Positions 1-10,000 of a DNA stretch of 64,000 nt are shown here, in pieces. Position numbers and translations under genes: made by a program. Position 1 is the first letter of the stretch; each line of letters starts with the position of its first letter. This DNA is from Woeseiaceae bacterium (GTDB lineage: Bacteria > Pseudomonadota > Gammaproteobacteria > Steroidobacterales > Woeseiaceae): contig JANQLK010000030.1 of NCBI GenBank assembly GCA_028280615.1, positions 1-64,000 of the forward strand, read 5' to 3'. A model generated the notes under the pieces. The model was not told the DNA's origin, did not search any database, and saw only the letters and a list, made by a program, of their open reading frames with translations.

Positions 1-756
1 ATTCCGGGCAGCGATCCGGAACTCGCCGACGAAGCCGTCATCTATACGGCGCACCACGATCATCTCGGCATCGGTACGCCGAATGCCGACGGCGACGCCA
101 TCTACAACGGCGCACTCGACAATGCTTCCGGCGTCGCACAGGTGCTCGCGATCGCACGCGCACTCGTTGCCCTGCCAGAGGCGCCGAGGCGCTCGACGCT
201 GATTGCCATGGTGGGCGCCGAGGAGCAGGGCCTGCTCGGTTCACTGTACTACGCCGACAACCCGACTTTTGCGCCGGGCAAGATCGCGGCCAACCTGAAC
301 TATGACGGCGGCAACATCTGGGGGCATACGCACGACCTCACCTTCATCGGCCTCGGCAAGTCGTCTATCGATCGGCTCGTCGAGATGATCGCGGGCGAGC
401 AGGGCCGTGAGGTCAAGCCGGACCAGTTCGCCGACAAGGGCTATTTCTATCGGTCCGACCAGTTCAGTTTTGCGAAGATCGGCGTGCCGGCGATGTACCT
501 GGACACGGGCACGAATTTCGTCGACCGGCCGCCCGAATGGGGTCGGGAACGGGTCAACAACTACACCAACATCCACTACCATCAGCCGACCGACGAATAC
601 GACGACAGCTGGAACTTCGACGGCATGGAAGCCGACGCCGAGCTCGGCTTCTGGACCGGACTCGCAATCGCGAACGCCGACGAAATGCCGCGGTGGAACC
701 CCGGTGATGAGTTCGAGGCGGCCCGTCTCGAAGCCCTGAAGGCAGTCGGAGACTAG
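1..756 (+). CDS. M28 family metallopeptidase, C-terminal part (5' end outside window)
   Basis: The reading frame is open from base 1, so the start lies upstream; 251 residues are visible. The fragment carries the M28 (aminopeptidase Y/Q-like) zinc signature: a TAHHDHLG segment at visible residues 16-23 (His and Asp ligands), GALDNASG at 37-44 with the bridging Asp, the Glu pair in VGAEEQG at about 74-75, and a late His in the NIHYHQPTDEYD region. Members are mostly secreted di-zinc aminopeptidases or peptidases that act in the periplasm. The gene ends 4 bases before the DUF885 gene on the same strand, so the two are probably co-transcribed. The exact substrate cannot be read from the sequence. 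Confidence 0.9.
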   Translation: MPGSDPELADEAVIYTAHHDHLGIGTPNADGDAIYNGALDNASGVAQVLAIARALVALPEAPRRSTLIAMVGAEEQGLLGSLYYADNPTFAPGKIAANLNYDGGNIWGHTHDLTFIGLGKSSIDRLVEMIAGEQGREVKPDQFADKGYFYRSDQFSFAKIGVPAMYLDTGTNFVDRPPEWGRERVNNYTNIHYHQPTDEYDDSWNFDGMEADAELGFWTGLAIANADEMPRWNPGDEFEAARLEALKAVGD

Positions 757-760
757 TTCG

Positions 761-2527
761 ATGGCTGGCCGCCCGGCGGCGCTCGCGCTGCTGCTACTCG
801 CGGCGGCGCTTGAGGTAACCGCAGCCGAGTCGTCGCCCGCCGAGGCCCGGCTCGATGCGCTCATGGCCGAGTACTGGGACTACCGGCTGGCCGAGAACCC
901 GCTCGCCGCGACACGCGCCGGCTTCACGGCCCTGAACGACCGGATGCCATCGGTCACGCCCGACGACGAGGCGCGGCGGCTTGCCGCCGAGCAGCGCTTC
1001 CTGGGCCGGCTCGAGGACATTCGGCGCGACGATCTGGGACCCGCGGCGCGAGTCAACGCCGACGTCCTCGAGTGGGTGCTTGCCGATTCGATCGGCGCCT
1101 ATGAGCTGGGCCTGTCGAGAATCCCGTTCAATACCTTTTCGGGTTTCTTCATGGCGGCGCTGTATGCGAGCAGCGGCGTTCGCATGCGCGACGTGGAGGA
1201 CTACGAGCAGTATCTTTCCCGGCTTGCCGACATCCCGCGCTATTTCGACGAGAACATCGCAAACATGCGGGAAGGGGAGCGTACGGGCTTCGTGCTGCCG
1301 CGCATCGTGATCGACGGCGTGCTGCCGACCCTCACGGCACAGGTCAAGGACGACCCGGAGACCAGCAGTTTCTACGCGCCGTTTCGCGCGATGAGCGAGC
1401 GCGTTTCCGCCGCCGAGCAGGACCGGCTGACGCGGCGCGCGCGGGCCGTCATCGCCGAGGAGGTCATGCCGGCCTTCGCGCGCGTCGCCGCCTATCTCGG
1501 GAACGACTACGAGGCGTCGCAGAGCGTTGCCGCGTCGGATCTCGCCAACGGCCGCGAGTACTACGACTTCCAGATTCGGCGTTACACGACCGTCACCGGG
1601 CTCACGGCCGACGAGATTCACGAGACCGGACTCGCCGAAGTCGCGCGGATCAAGGCCGAGATGCTGGCTATCATCGACGAGCTGGAATTCGACGGCGGCT
1701 TCGAGGCGTTCGGTGAATTCCTGCGTACCGATCCGAGGTTCTACGCCGAGACCGAGGAGGAGTTGCTCAAAGAGGCGGCCTACACGGCCAAGCGCATCGA
1801 CTACCTGATGCCGGGATTCTTCGGCCGCCTGCCGCGCCAGAGCTACGGCGTCGTCCCGGTACCGGACGAGATCGCGCCGAACTACACGACCGGAGCCTAC
1901 TACGGCGCGCCGCTCGGCGGCACGCACGGCGGTGCGTTTTGGGTCAACACCCATGCGCTCGAGCAGCGTCCGCTGTACGAGTTGCCCGCGCTGACCCTGC
2001 ACGAGGCCGTGCCCGGCCACCACCATCAGAATGCGCTGGCGCTGGAAATGGAGAACGTGCCGGCATTTCGCAACGACCTCTACTTCAGCGCCTTCGGCGA
2101 GGGCTGGGCGTTGTATGCGGAAAAACTCGGCGTCGAGATGGGCATCTACCGGGACTCCTACGAGCACTTCGGGCGCCTGAGCTACGAGATGTGGCGCGCC
2201 TGCCGTCTGGTCATCGACACGGGCATTCACTCGAAGGGCTGGACCCGTGACGAAGCACTGGCCTACCTTGCCGGCAACACCTCGCTGTCCGAAGGCAACG
2301 TGCGCGCCGAAGTCGATCGCTACATCTCGTGGCCCGGCCAGGCGCTGTCCTACAAGCTCGGCGAGCTCAGGGTCTGGGCGATGCGCCGCAAAGCCGAACA
2401 AGCACTCGGCGAACGCTTCGACCTGCGGACGTTTCACGACGTGATGCTCCGCAACGGCGCGCTGCCGATGGCGACGATCGAGGCGCTGATCGATCGCTAT
2501 ATCGACAGCGCGCTCGCGTCACATTGA
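761..2527 (+). CDS. Secreted DUF885 family protein (putative metallopeptidase)
   Basis: 588 residues. It starts with a classic signal peptide (MAGRPAALALLLLAAALEV), so it is exported. The DUF885 hallmark LHEAVPGHHHQ (HExxPGH-type) lies near residue 414, followed by an FGEGWALYAEKLG segment that usually supplies the downstream Glu ligand. This architecture resembles gluzincin metallopeptidases, and peptidase activity is inferred from it. The ATG is 4 bases past the stop of the M28 gene, suggesting one transcript for two exported peptidases. A second DUF885 protein with its motif at the same position occurs at 28106-29866. It converges on the diguanylate cyclase gene with only 3 bases between the two stops. 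Confidence 0.9.
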   Translation: MAGRPAALALLLLAAALEVTAAESSPAEARLDALMAEYWDYRLAENPLAATRAGFTALNDRMPSVTPDDEARRLAAEQRFLGRLEDIRRDDLGPAARVNADVLEWVLADSIGAYELGLSRIPFNTFSGFFMAALYASSGVRMRDVEDYEQYLSRLADIPRYFDENIANMREGERTGFVLPRIVIDGVLPTLTAQVKDDPETSSFYAPFRAMSERVSAAEQDRLTRRARAVIAEEVMPAFARVAAYLGNDYEASQSVAASDLANGREYYDFQIRRYTTVTGLTADEIHETGLAEVARIKAEMLAIIDELEFDGGFEAFGEFLRTDPRFYAETEEELLKEAAYTAKRIDYLMPGFFGRLPRQSYGVVPVPDEIAPNYTTGAYYGAPLGGTHGGAFWVNTHALEQRPLYELPALTLHEAVPGHHHQNALALEMENVPAFRNDLYFSAFGEGWALYAEKLGVEMGIYRDSYEHFGRLSYEMWRACRLVIDTGIHSKGWTRDEALAYLAGNTSLSEGNVRAEVDRYISWPGQALSYKLGELRVWAMRRKAEQALGERFDLRTFHDVMLRNGALPMATIEALIDRYIDSALASH

Positions 2528-2530
2528 GCG

Positions 2531-3625
2531 TCAGTTCGCCGCCGTCGTCCGGTTGCGGCCAAGGCGCTTCGCCTCGTACATGGCCGTATCGGCGCGCTCC
2601 AGCCAGCGACTGGCGCTTTCGCCGGATGCCAGCTCGGCCACACCGACCGAGACCGTCACGGCCGGATCGCTGACGAGTTCGTTCGCCTCGACCAGCGTGC
2701 GCAGCTGTTCCGCGAGATGCAGGCCGCTTTCGAGCGTCTGGCCTTCGAGCAGTACGACAAACTCCTCGCCGCCGATGCGGTACATGCTGTCGGTTACGCG
2801 TATGCGCAGGCGCACGATTTCCGCGACCCGGCGCAGAACTTCGTCGCCCATCGCATGCCCGTGACGGTCGTTGACGCCCTTGAAGTGATCGATGTCGAAC
2901 AGCAACAGCGAGGAGGGCGCGGGGTTGCGCGCGTGGGCGGCCACGATGTCGTCGAGACGGGTTTCGAGGGAGCGGCGATTGCCCGCGCCGGTCAGGTCGT
3001 CCCTGGTCGCCATGTGGATCAGGAGACGTCGTTGCCGATTCGTGATCGCCGAAAAGGCATAGGCGAACGAACTCATCACGCACATCGTGATCAGGACCGT
3101 CGTCGTCCGGAACGAGTTCTCGTCCGGTATCATCACCGGCAGCAGGGCCAACATCAGCGCGACGGCAAACACGACCGCTTCCCTCGGTTTCAGCAGGTAG
3201 AAAATCGCCATGATGACGGGGTAGGCCCAGAACACCTGCTGGGCACCGCCGACGTATACCGTGAGGAGTGCACCACCGGTGCACAGTAAGGCGAGGGCGA
3301 CGCTTGCGAAACGGACCCGCCGCGTTCGCATTACGTGCAGGCCCAGCGTCACGAAACCGACAACGATACCGACGTCAATGACGCCGACGATCCATTCGCC
3401 GTTCAGGAATCTCAAGACCGCGAACGGCGTGACGCCAAGGGCGCCCGTGATTGCCAGGATCAATGGCATGTAACCGTCGACGGAATCCTGATCGCGCTGG
3501 GCGTTGGTGATGTAGCTCCAGGTTTCCAGACCCGACTGCTGGTCTGCCACGGGACCGCTCGTCATTGCCGGGGTCGATTGCTTCAGGCCGGGGTCACGCT
3601 GCGTCTGGCGCGTAGCGTCACCCAC
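2531..3625 (-). CDS. Membrane-bound diguanylate cyclase (GGDEF domain)
   Basis: 364 residues. An N-terminal half with about five or six hydrophobic segments (roughly residues 50-205) is followed by a complete GGDEF domain. The active-site loop is GGEEF at 285-289, a functional variant, preceded by DDLTGAGNRR and the substrate-binding FDIDHFKGVND segment. An RVTD inhibitory I-site sits at 276-279, five residues before GGEEF, so feedback inhibition by c-di-GMP is expected. No recognisable ligand-sensing domain is seen beyond the membrane part. The gene lies 26 bases downstream of the ExeA-like ATPase gene on the same strand and is likely in the same operon. Confidence 0.93.
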   Translation of the reverse strand: MGDATRQTQRDPGLKQSTPAMTSGPVADQQSGLETWSYITNAQRDQDSVDGYMPLILAITGALGVTPFAVLRFLNGEWIVGVIDVGIVVGFVTLGLHVMRTRRVRFASVALALLCTGGALLTVYVGGAQQVFWAYPVIMAIFYLLKPREAVVFAVALMLALLPVMIPDENSFRTTTVLITMCVMSSFAYAFSAITNRQRRLLIHMATRDDLTGAGNRRSLETRLDDIVAAHARNPAPSSLLLFDIDHFKGVNDRHGHAMGDEVLRRVAEIVRLRIRVTDSMYRIGGEEFVVLLEGQTLESGLHLAEQLRTLVEANELVSDPAVTVSVGVAELASGESASRWLERADTAMYEAKRLGRNRTTAAN

Positions 3626-3651
3626 GCGGCTTGCCTGGCCTCGGAACCCGT

Positions 3652-5658
3652 TCAGGAGCGTTTGAAGCGCGAGAAGAATCCGCTTTTCTTGCCCGTGTCA
3701 TCATCGTCACCGTCATCGTCGTCGACCTCGCGGGCTTGTTGAGGTTGTTTCGGCGTTGCCGCGATATCCGCGAACTGGTTTTCGATGTCCGCAGGGTCGC
3801 CGGCCGGCGGGGTCGTTGGCCTGGCAGCCGGCGCCGCGGCTTTGCCCGCGTTGAGTGCTTGCACGGTCCTCAAACGTGCGCTTGGTGAGCTGTCGATGCT
3901 CTGAGTCTTCGCCGCCGGGGCGGCGGCCGGTTTCGCCGCGGACGAGGACATCGTGGTTGCAGCCGCCGCGGTTTCCGCCACGGCCGGCCGCGCCGATTCC
4001 TTCGGCGGCTCTTCCTCGTCGAGGTCCATATCGGCGACGCTCGCAGCCACCTGGGCTGCCATCATGCTGAACTCTTCGCCGAACAGGGTCTCCGCCATCT
4101 GATCGTCAACGTCGTCCAGCGTCTTGGCACGCGCGAGGCCCCGGGCGATCTTCTCCAGTTCGCCGTCGGCTTTCTCTGCCTGTTCGTCGGGCGTCGACAG
4201 AGCGGGCTCGTCGCTGTCGGAGCCGTCGGCGGCATCGGCCGGTTCCTGCGTATCGAGCGCTGCGGTGGCCTCGTCGATGGTCTGCTGAATCGACTCTTCG
4301 AGCTTGAGCTCGGGAATCGCGGGCACCGAGGGATCCTTGAGCGAGATTTCGACATCCGGCTCCGCGGTGGCCTCGGGTTTCGGTGCGTCATTTGCCGCGT
4401 TCGTACTCTCGGCCATGGCGGATTCGAGCGCCTCGATATCCGGCTTCAGCTCGGCAAGGGTCGGGTCCTTCTCCCAGTCGGGCACATCTGCGGCGGCTGC
4501 CTCGGATTCGTCGTCGGTCGGAATCTCGAGCGACAGCTCGGCCGGGAATTCCTCGGCCTCGGCTTCGTTTTGGACCGAATCTTCCTCGGAGGCCTCTTCC
4601 GAGTCGGCAGCGGCCTGCTCGGCGAGGCTTTCGGGCAGCGCCGTGAGTTCGGGAATCGTGTCGTTGATCAGTTCGGGAATATCGTCGTCCGGCTCTGCTT
4701 CGGCGGCGTTCATTTCGGCCGCAAAGTCGGGCATCGGCGCCGACATCGACTGCGATACGTCGATGTCGGGCTGCGACTCTTCCGCGTCGGTGGCGGACGG
4801 GACGACGAGCGCTTCGGCGAGCTGCGACACGTCGTCCGAGGTCGATTCCGTCGTCAGACTGAACTCGTCCTTGGCGATCCGGCGCAGCTGGTCGAGACTC
4901 AGCGTTGTGTGGCCCTGTTCCGCGGCCGCCGCAAGCGACGCTTCAACCAGGTTGTTGCAAACCCGCGGAATGCCGTCGGAGAGCTTGTGCAGGAGTTCGG
5001 GTGCTCCCGCCTCGAATAGCTCATCGAAGTCGCCGCCGCTCGAGCGGAAACAGTGTTTGAGGTAGCCGGCGAGCTCGCCTTCGCTGAGCGATTGAAGCTT
5101 GTGGCGCAGCCGAACACGCTGATTGAGTCGAGCCAGCGACGGCTTGTCGAGCGCGGTTTCGAGGGCGGGATCACCTATGACGATCAATGCGGCGCCGCCG
5201 CCGGCGCCGCCATCCGCCGCGGTCAGCGCCTCCAGTTCGGCCAGGGGGTCCTCGCCAAGGCGCGCCCCGTCCTCGACGATGACGAATACGCGTTCGTCCT
5301 CCTGGCGCTTCTGCATCAGAATGGATCGGAACAGTGCAATTCGCCGGATCGTGCTCGCCGGGGCACTCGTCACCCCGAGGACCTCCAGCAGGAAATCGAG
5401 AATCTCGTCGTGCGCGATCGCCATGCGGCCGATCCGAATACGCGTTTGCTTGCCGCCGAGCGCGTCGAGCGAGCGTCCAACGATCGCCGTCTTGCCGACG
5501 CCGACCGGGCCGGACACCGTTACTACCGCGTCCTGCGTTCCCAGCGCCTTCCTGATCGCCTTGATCGTGTTCGCGGTCTGCGGGCCCAGGAAAACATCCT
5601 GTCCCGTTGCATTCGTCCGGAAGGGAGGGCGGGTGAGTCCAAAGTGTTCTTCGTACAT
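3652..5658 (-). CDS. ExeA/MshM-like AAA ATPase with long acidic C-terminal region
   Basis: 668 residues. It starts MYEEHFGLTRPPF, typical of ExeA/GspA-type AAA ATPases, and has Walker A GPVGVGKT at 50-57. The position expected for Walker B reads VIVEDGARL, with Glu-Asp in place of the usual Asp-Glu, an oddity. After about residue 280 the protein becomes a long acidic, Ala/Glu/Asp/Pro-rich, low-complexity region and ends in a basic tail (SGFFSRFKRS) behind an acidic DDDDGDDDD stretch. No transmembrane segment is evident, unlike ExeA. The family remodels cell-wall or secretion assemblies; the role here is unknown. It is upstream of the diguanylate cyclase in a probable operon and divergent from the RND efflux genes. 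Confidence 0.75.
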   Translation of the reverse strand: MYEEHFGLTRPPFRTNATGQDVFLGPQTANTIKAIRKALGTQDAVVTVSGPVGVGKTAIVGRSLDALGGKQTRIRIGRMAIAHDEILDFLLEVLGVTSAPASTIRRIALFRSILMQKRQEDERVFVIVEDGARLGEDPLAELEALTAADGGAGGGAALIVIGDPALETALDKPSLARLNQRVRLRHKLQSLSEGELAGYLKHCFRSSGGDFDELFEAGAPELLHKLSDGIPRVCNNLVEASLAAAAEQGHTTLSLDQLRRIAKDEFSLTTESTSDDVSQLAEALVVPSATDAEESQPDIDVSQSMSAPMPDFAAEMNAAEAEPDDDIPELINDTIPELTALPESLAEQAAADSEEASEEDSVQNEAEAEEFPAELSLEIPTDDESEAAAADVPDWEKDPTLAELKPDIEALESAMAESTNAANDAPKPEATAEPDVEISLKDPSVPAIPELKLEESIQQTIDEATAALDTQEPADAADGSDSDEPALSTPDEQAEKADGELEKIARGLARAKTLDDVDDQMAETLFGEEFSMMAAQVAASVADMDLDEEEPPKESARPAVAETAAAATTMSSSAAKPAAAPAAKTQSIDSSPSARLRTVQALNAGKAAAPAARPTTPPAGDPADIENQFADIAATPKQPQQAREVDDDDGDDDDTGKKSGFFSRFKRS

Positions 5659-5746
5659 GCCGGTCCGTCTCGGTCCTTGCGCAGCACCGTATGCCGCCTG
5701 AAAGTCCGATAATTCTGCGGCCAGCAGCCCCCTTTTTCGTGGAGTT

Positions 5747-7027
5747 ATGTCACAGAAATGGACCCTTTCCGCGCAGCGTGACGGCGCCGGAGCTCAATAT
5801 ATGCCTGCATTCGAGGTCGAAAGCGGTCAAAATACGGAGCTTCGCCCAAACCGGTGGTCAACATTGGGACCTCGCGCGCTTCCTCGCATTCTGTTTTCGC
5901 TCGGTATCCTGGCCGTTGCCGTGCTGGCCGTCGCCGGCCTAATCGCTCTCAAGTCGGAACCTCCGAAGAAGGAGATCGAGAACCTCGATCCGCTCGTCAA
6001 CGTGCTCGAGCTCGAACCCATGACGACGCGGTTCACGGTGCGAAGCCAGGGTACGGTCCGGCCGCGTACGCAGACCATCCTCTCTGCGGAAATTGCCGGC
6101 ACGATAACGTCTATTTCGCCGAAGTTCGTAGCAGGTGGCGTGTTTTCGGCCGACGAAGTCCTGATGCGGATCGACCCGACGAACTACGAAGTGGCACTCG
6201 AACAGGCGGAAGCGCTCGTCGAGCAGCGCCAGATCGAGTACGACGGTGCTGCGAAGCTGCGTGAGCAGGGCTATCGTGCCGAGGCCGAGCTCGCGTCGGC
6301 CGCGGCGGCGCTCGCCTCCGCGAAGGCTGAACTCGTGCGTGCGAGCCGCGATCTGGAGCGCACATACATCCGCTTGCCCTACCGCGGTATCGTGCGCTCG
6401 AAAGACACGGATCTCGGCCAGTTCGTCAATCCGGGCACGCGGCTGGGCGTCGTTTTCGCCACCGATCTCGCCGAGGTTCGCCTGCCGCTGACCGACAGGG
6501 ACCTGGCGTTCATCGACCTCCCGGATGCGGCCGACGTGGAAGTCACCGGGAGCGGCAGCGGGCCGGCCGTCACGCTGTCCGCGGTCAAGCGGGGCGTGCT
6601 CGAGACCTGGCAGGCGCGCGTCGTGCGCTCGGAGGCGGTCGTGGACGAGAGCAGCCGCGTGAGCTACGCCGTAGCGGAAATCGTCGATCCCTACCAGCTC
6701 GAGGGCGACGGCCCACCGTTACCCGTCGGAAGCTTCGTATCCGCCAGCATTAGCGGCAACGAGGTCGACGGTATCGTCCGCGTGCCCGCCCGCGTACTGC
6801 GGGGTTCCCGCGACCTGTTGTTCGTCGACGCCGACAACCGCATCCGCATTCGCGCGGTCGACGTCATTCGGTCGGACGCGGACTTCGCCTACATTCGCGA
6901 TGCCAGTCTGTTCGGGCAGCGAATCGCGACGACGGCGCTCGAGGCCCCGTTCAACGGCATGAGCGTCCGCACCTCGGACGAAGACACGACTGGCCGGCTT
7001 GCCGCTGCCGAGGAGGGCGAGGAATAG
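5747..7027 (+). CDS. RND efflux periplasmic adaptor subunit (HlyD/MFP family)
   Basis: 426 residues. One N-terminal membrane anchor (about residues 45-68) is followed by barrel-sandwich and coiled-coil segments (LEQAEALVEQRQIEYDGAAKLREQGYRAEAEL region split by Ala-rich helices) and the TYIRLPYRGIVRSKDTDLGQFVNPG lipoyl-like half typical of membrane fusion proteins. It links an RND pump to an outer-membrane channel. Its TAG stop shares one base with the GTG start of the RND gene. The chosen ATG at 5747 has GGAG only 2 bases upstream. An in-frame ATG at 5801, with GGAG at a better distance, is a credible alternative start and would shorten the cytoplasmic tail by 18 residues. Confidence 0.92.
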   Translation: MSQKWTLSAQRDGAGAQYMPAFEVESGQNTELRPNRWSTLGPRALPRILFSLGILAVAVLAVAGLIALKSEPPKKEIENLDPLVNVLELEPMTTRFTVRSQGTVRPRTQTILSAEIAGTITSISPKFVAGGVFSADEVLMRIDPTNYEVALEQAEALVEQRQIEYDGAAKLREQGYRAEAELASAAAALASAKAELVRASRDLERTYIRLPYRGIVRSKDTDLGQFVNPGTRLGVVFATDLAEVRLPLTDRDLAFIDLPDAADVEVTGSGSGPAVTLSAVKRGVLETWQARVVRSEAVVDESSRVSYAVAEIVDPYQLEGDGPPLPVGSFVSASISGNEVDGIVRVPARVLRGSRDLLFVDADNRIRIRAVDVIRSDADFAYIRDASLFGQRIATTALEAPFNGMSVRTSDEDTTGRLAAAEEGEE

Positions 7028-10000
7028 TGGCGAATCGTCCCAGCGTGACCAGTCAAAAGGGCATCATCGCGTGGTTCGCCGCCAACCACGTGGCTGCGAA
7101 CCTGCTGATGCTCGTAATCCTCGTGGCGGGCGCTATTTCGGCATACACAATACGCAAGCAGACCACGCCCGACTTCGAGCTCAACAGCGTGCAGGTTCGC
7201 GTGGCCTACCTGGGCGCCGCCCCGCAGGAGGTCGAGGAAGGCGTCGTCATCAAGGTTGAGGAGGCCATCCAGGACATCCAGGGCATCAAGCGAATCCGCG
7301 GCACGGCATCCGAGGGACTCGGCACGGTCAGGGCCGAGGTCGAAACCGATGCCGATTTCAACGAGGTCCTGAACGAGATCAAGACCAAGGTCGATGCCAT
7401 CCAGACCTTTCCGGGCCTGACCGAAAAACCCGTCATCTACAAGGAAGAAGTGCCTATTCACGTCGTGTTCCTCGCGATCTACGGCGACATGGATGCGTTC
7501 GCACGCAAGGCGCTGGCGCAGGACGTGCGCGAGGAACTGATGCAGCTACCGTCCGTTACCTCCGTGCAACTACTCGGCGATCGCGACTACGAGATATCCA
7601 TCGAGGTGTCCGAGCATGTGCTTCGGCAGTACGGGCTGACGATGTCGGACGTCTCGCAGGCCGTGCAGATGTCGTCGATCGACTTGCCCGGCGGCACGAT
7701 CCGGAGCGACGGCGGCGATATCCTGTTGCGCACCGAGGGCCAGGTCTACACGGGGCGTGAATTCGGCAAGCTCGTGCTACGCACGTTTCCCGATGGTACA
7801 CGGCTGACACTCGACGATATTGCCACGATCCGGGATGGTTTCGTCGAGACCGACGGCTACGGGCGCTTCGACGGCAAGCCGACCGCTACGCTGCGCGTAC
7901 TGGCGAGCGGCGGCCAGAACGAGCTCGTTACGGCCGACCAGGTGAAAGCCTACGTCGAGGACAAGTCGGCGCGTCTGCCGGACGGCGTGAAGATGGACAT
8001 CTGGGTGGACCGCTCGCATTACCTCGAAGAGCGCCTGTCCATGATGATCGAGAACATGCTGGCCGGCGCGCTGCTCGTGTTCATCGTGCTGTCGCTGTTC
8101 CTGCGCGTGAAGGTCGCGTTCTGGGTCGTGGTCGGCATCCCGGTCACGTTTTTCGGCGCGATGTGGCTAATGCCCATGGCGCCGTTCAACGTGACGATGA
8201 ACCTTATGAGCCTGTTCGGCTTCATCATCGTGCTCGGCATCGTTGTCGACGACGCGATCATCATTGGCGAGAGTATCTACACCACGATCCGGGCCGACGG
8301 GCACACACTCGACAACGTCATCCGGGGTGCGAACCGGGTCGCCGTGCCCGCGACGTTCGGCGTGCTGACGACCATGGCGGCCTTCGCGCCGCTGTTGTTC
8401 CTCGACGGCATCGCTGCACCGTTCTTCGAGTCGATCTCGGTCGTCGTGATCCTCTGCCTGTTCTTCTCGCTGATCGAGTCCAAGCTGATCTTGCCCGCGC
8501 ACCTGGCGCGGGCGCGGATTCCGGCTATCGACGAGGACGACCTGTTTCGGCCGCAGCGCCGGATCGGAGGATTCGAGCGGATTCCTCGTTTTTTCCAGAA
8601 AATTCAGCGGCATGTGCAGCATGCGCTGCACTTCGTGATCGACCACTGGTACCGGCCGCTGGTCGGCCGGGCCGTCAAGGCCCCCGGCGTGACCTTGTCG
8701 ATATTCATCGCGGTGCTGATCCTGGCAGTCGGTATCGTTTTCAGCGGCGTCGTGCGCTTCAATGTCTTCCCCAACCAGGCCGGCGACTTCATCCGCGCAG
8801 AACTGGAGATGCAAAGCGGCACGGCGCCGGCCGAGCGCGACCGCATCGTCGCGCGGCTGGAGGAAACGATCCTCGAGATCAACGACGAGTTCGTCGCCGA
8901 CAATCCGGACGCGTTACCCCTGATTCGCCACGTCGGAGCGTTTACGCGTGGCGAGGCCGGCGCCATCCTGTTCGTCGAGATGCCGCAGTCGGACGAGAAG
9001 TCAATGGAGGGCACCGAGATCGCGGATCTCTGGCGGGAGCGCGTGGGAGAATCGGCGGGTGTCAGGGAACTCACGTTCTCCGGCGCAGATAATCTCGGCG
9101 GCGGACCGCCACTGAGCTTTCGCCTAAGCGGCTCCGATTACGAGGCGCTTGAGGCAGCGGCCGGCGAGCTGCAAGCGCACCTGGGTGCCTATGAGGGCGT
9201 ATTCGATATCCGCAACAGCGCGATAAGCGGCGGTGAGGAAATCAGCCTGAGCATCAAGCCCGAGGCCGAGGCGCTCGGGCTCACGCTGTCGTCGCTCGGG
9301 CGCCAGGTCCGACAGGCCTTCTACGGTGAGGAGGCGCAGCGCATTCAGCGCGGCAAGGACGAACTCAAGATCATGGTGCGCTACCCGCGTGAGGAACGTC
9401 GTTCGATCGCCGACCTGCGCAACATGCGCATCCGGACGCCGGCCGGCGACGAAGTGCCTTTCGAATCCGTGGCCGAAGTCAGCTTCGGCCAGGCCTACTC
9501 CAGCATCAGCCGCTTGAATCGAAACCGCACGATTACGGTATCGGCGGATATCGATCCGACGATCGTCGAGGCGCGCGAAATCGTCACGACCGTCTCGGAC
9601 GACTTCATACCCGAACTGCTGGCGCGCTTCACGAGCGTCGAGTTCGGGCTCGAAGGGTCCAGTCAGGAGGAGGTCGATCTACTGATCAATCTGATCGTCG
9701 CCTTCCTGGTTGCGCTGGCGCTGATATATGCGCTCATCGCCGTTCCGCTGCATTCCTACGTGCAGCCCGCGATCATTATGTCGGTGATTCCGTTCGGTGC
9801 GATCGGCGCGGTCCTGGGACACCTGCTGCTCGACGAGGCGCTGAGCATGTTCTCGCTGTTCGGCCTGGTCGCGCTGGCCGGCGTCGTCGTCAACGACAGT
9901 CTCATCATGATGGATTTCATCAATCGGGCCCGCGCGACGGGAATGGGGATGCGCGAGGCCGTGATCGAAAGCGGTACGCAACGTTTCAGGGCGATAATCC

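Noticed and set aside
794..2437. 547-codon open frame on the minus strand opposite the DUF885 gene
   Set aside because: It is antisense to a well-supported gene, has no family motif, and is Arg/Val/Gly-rich in the way antisense frames of GC-rich genes are.
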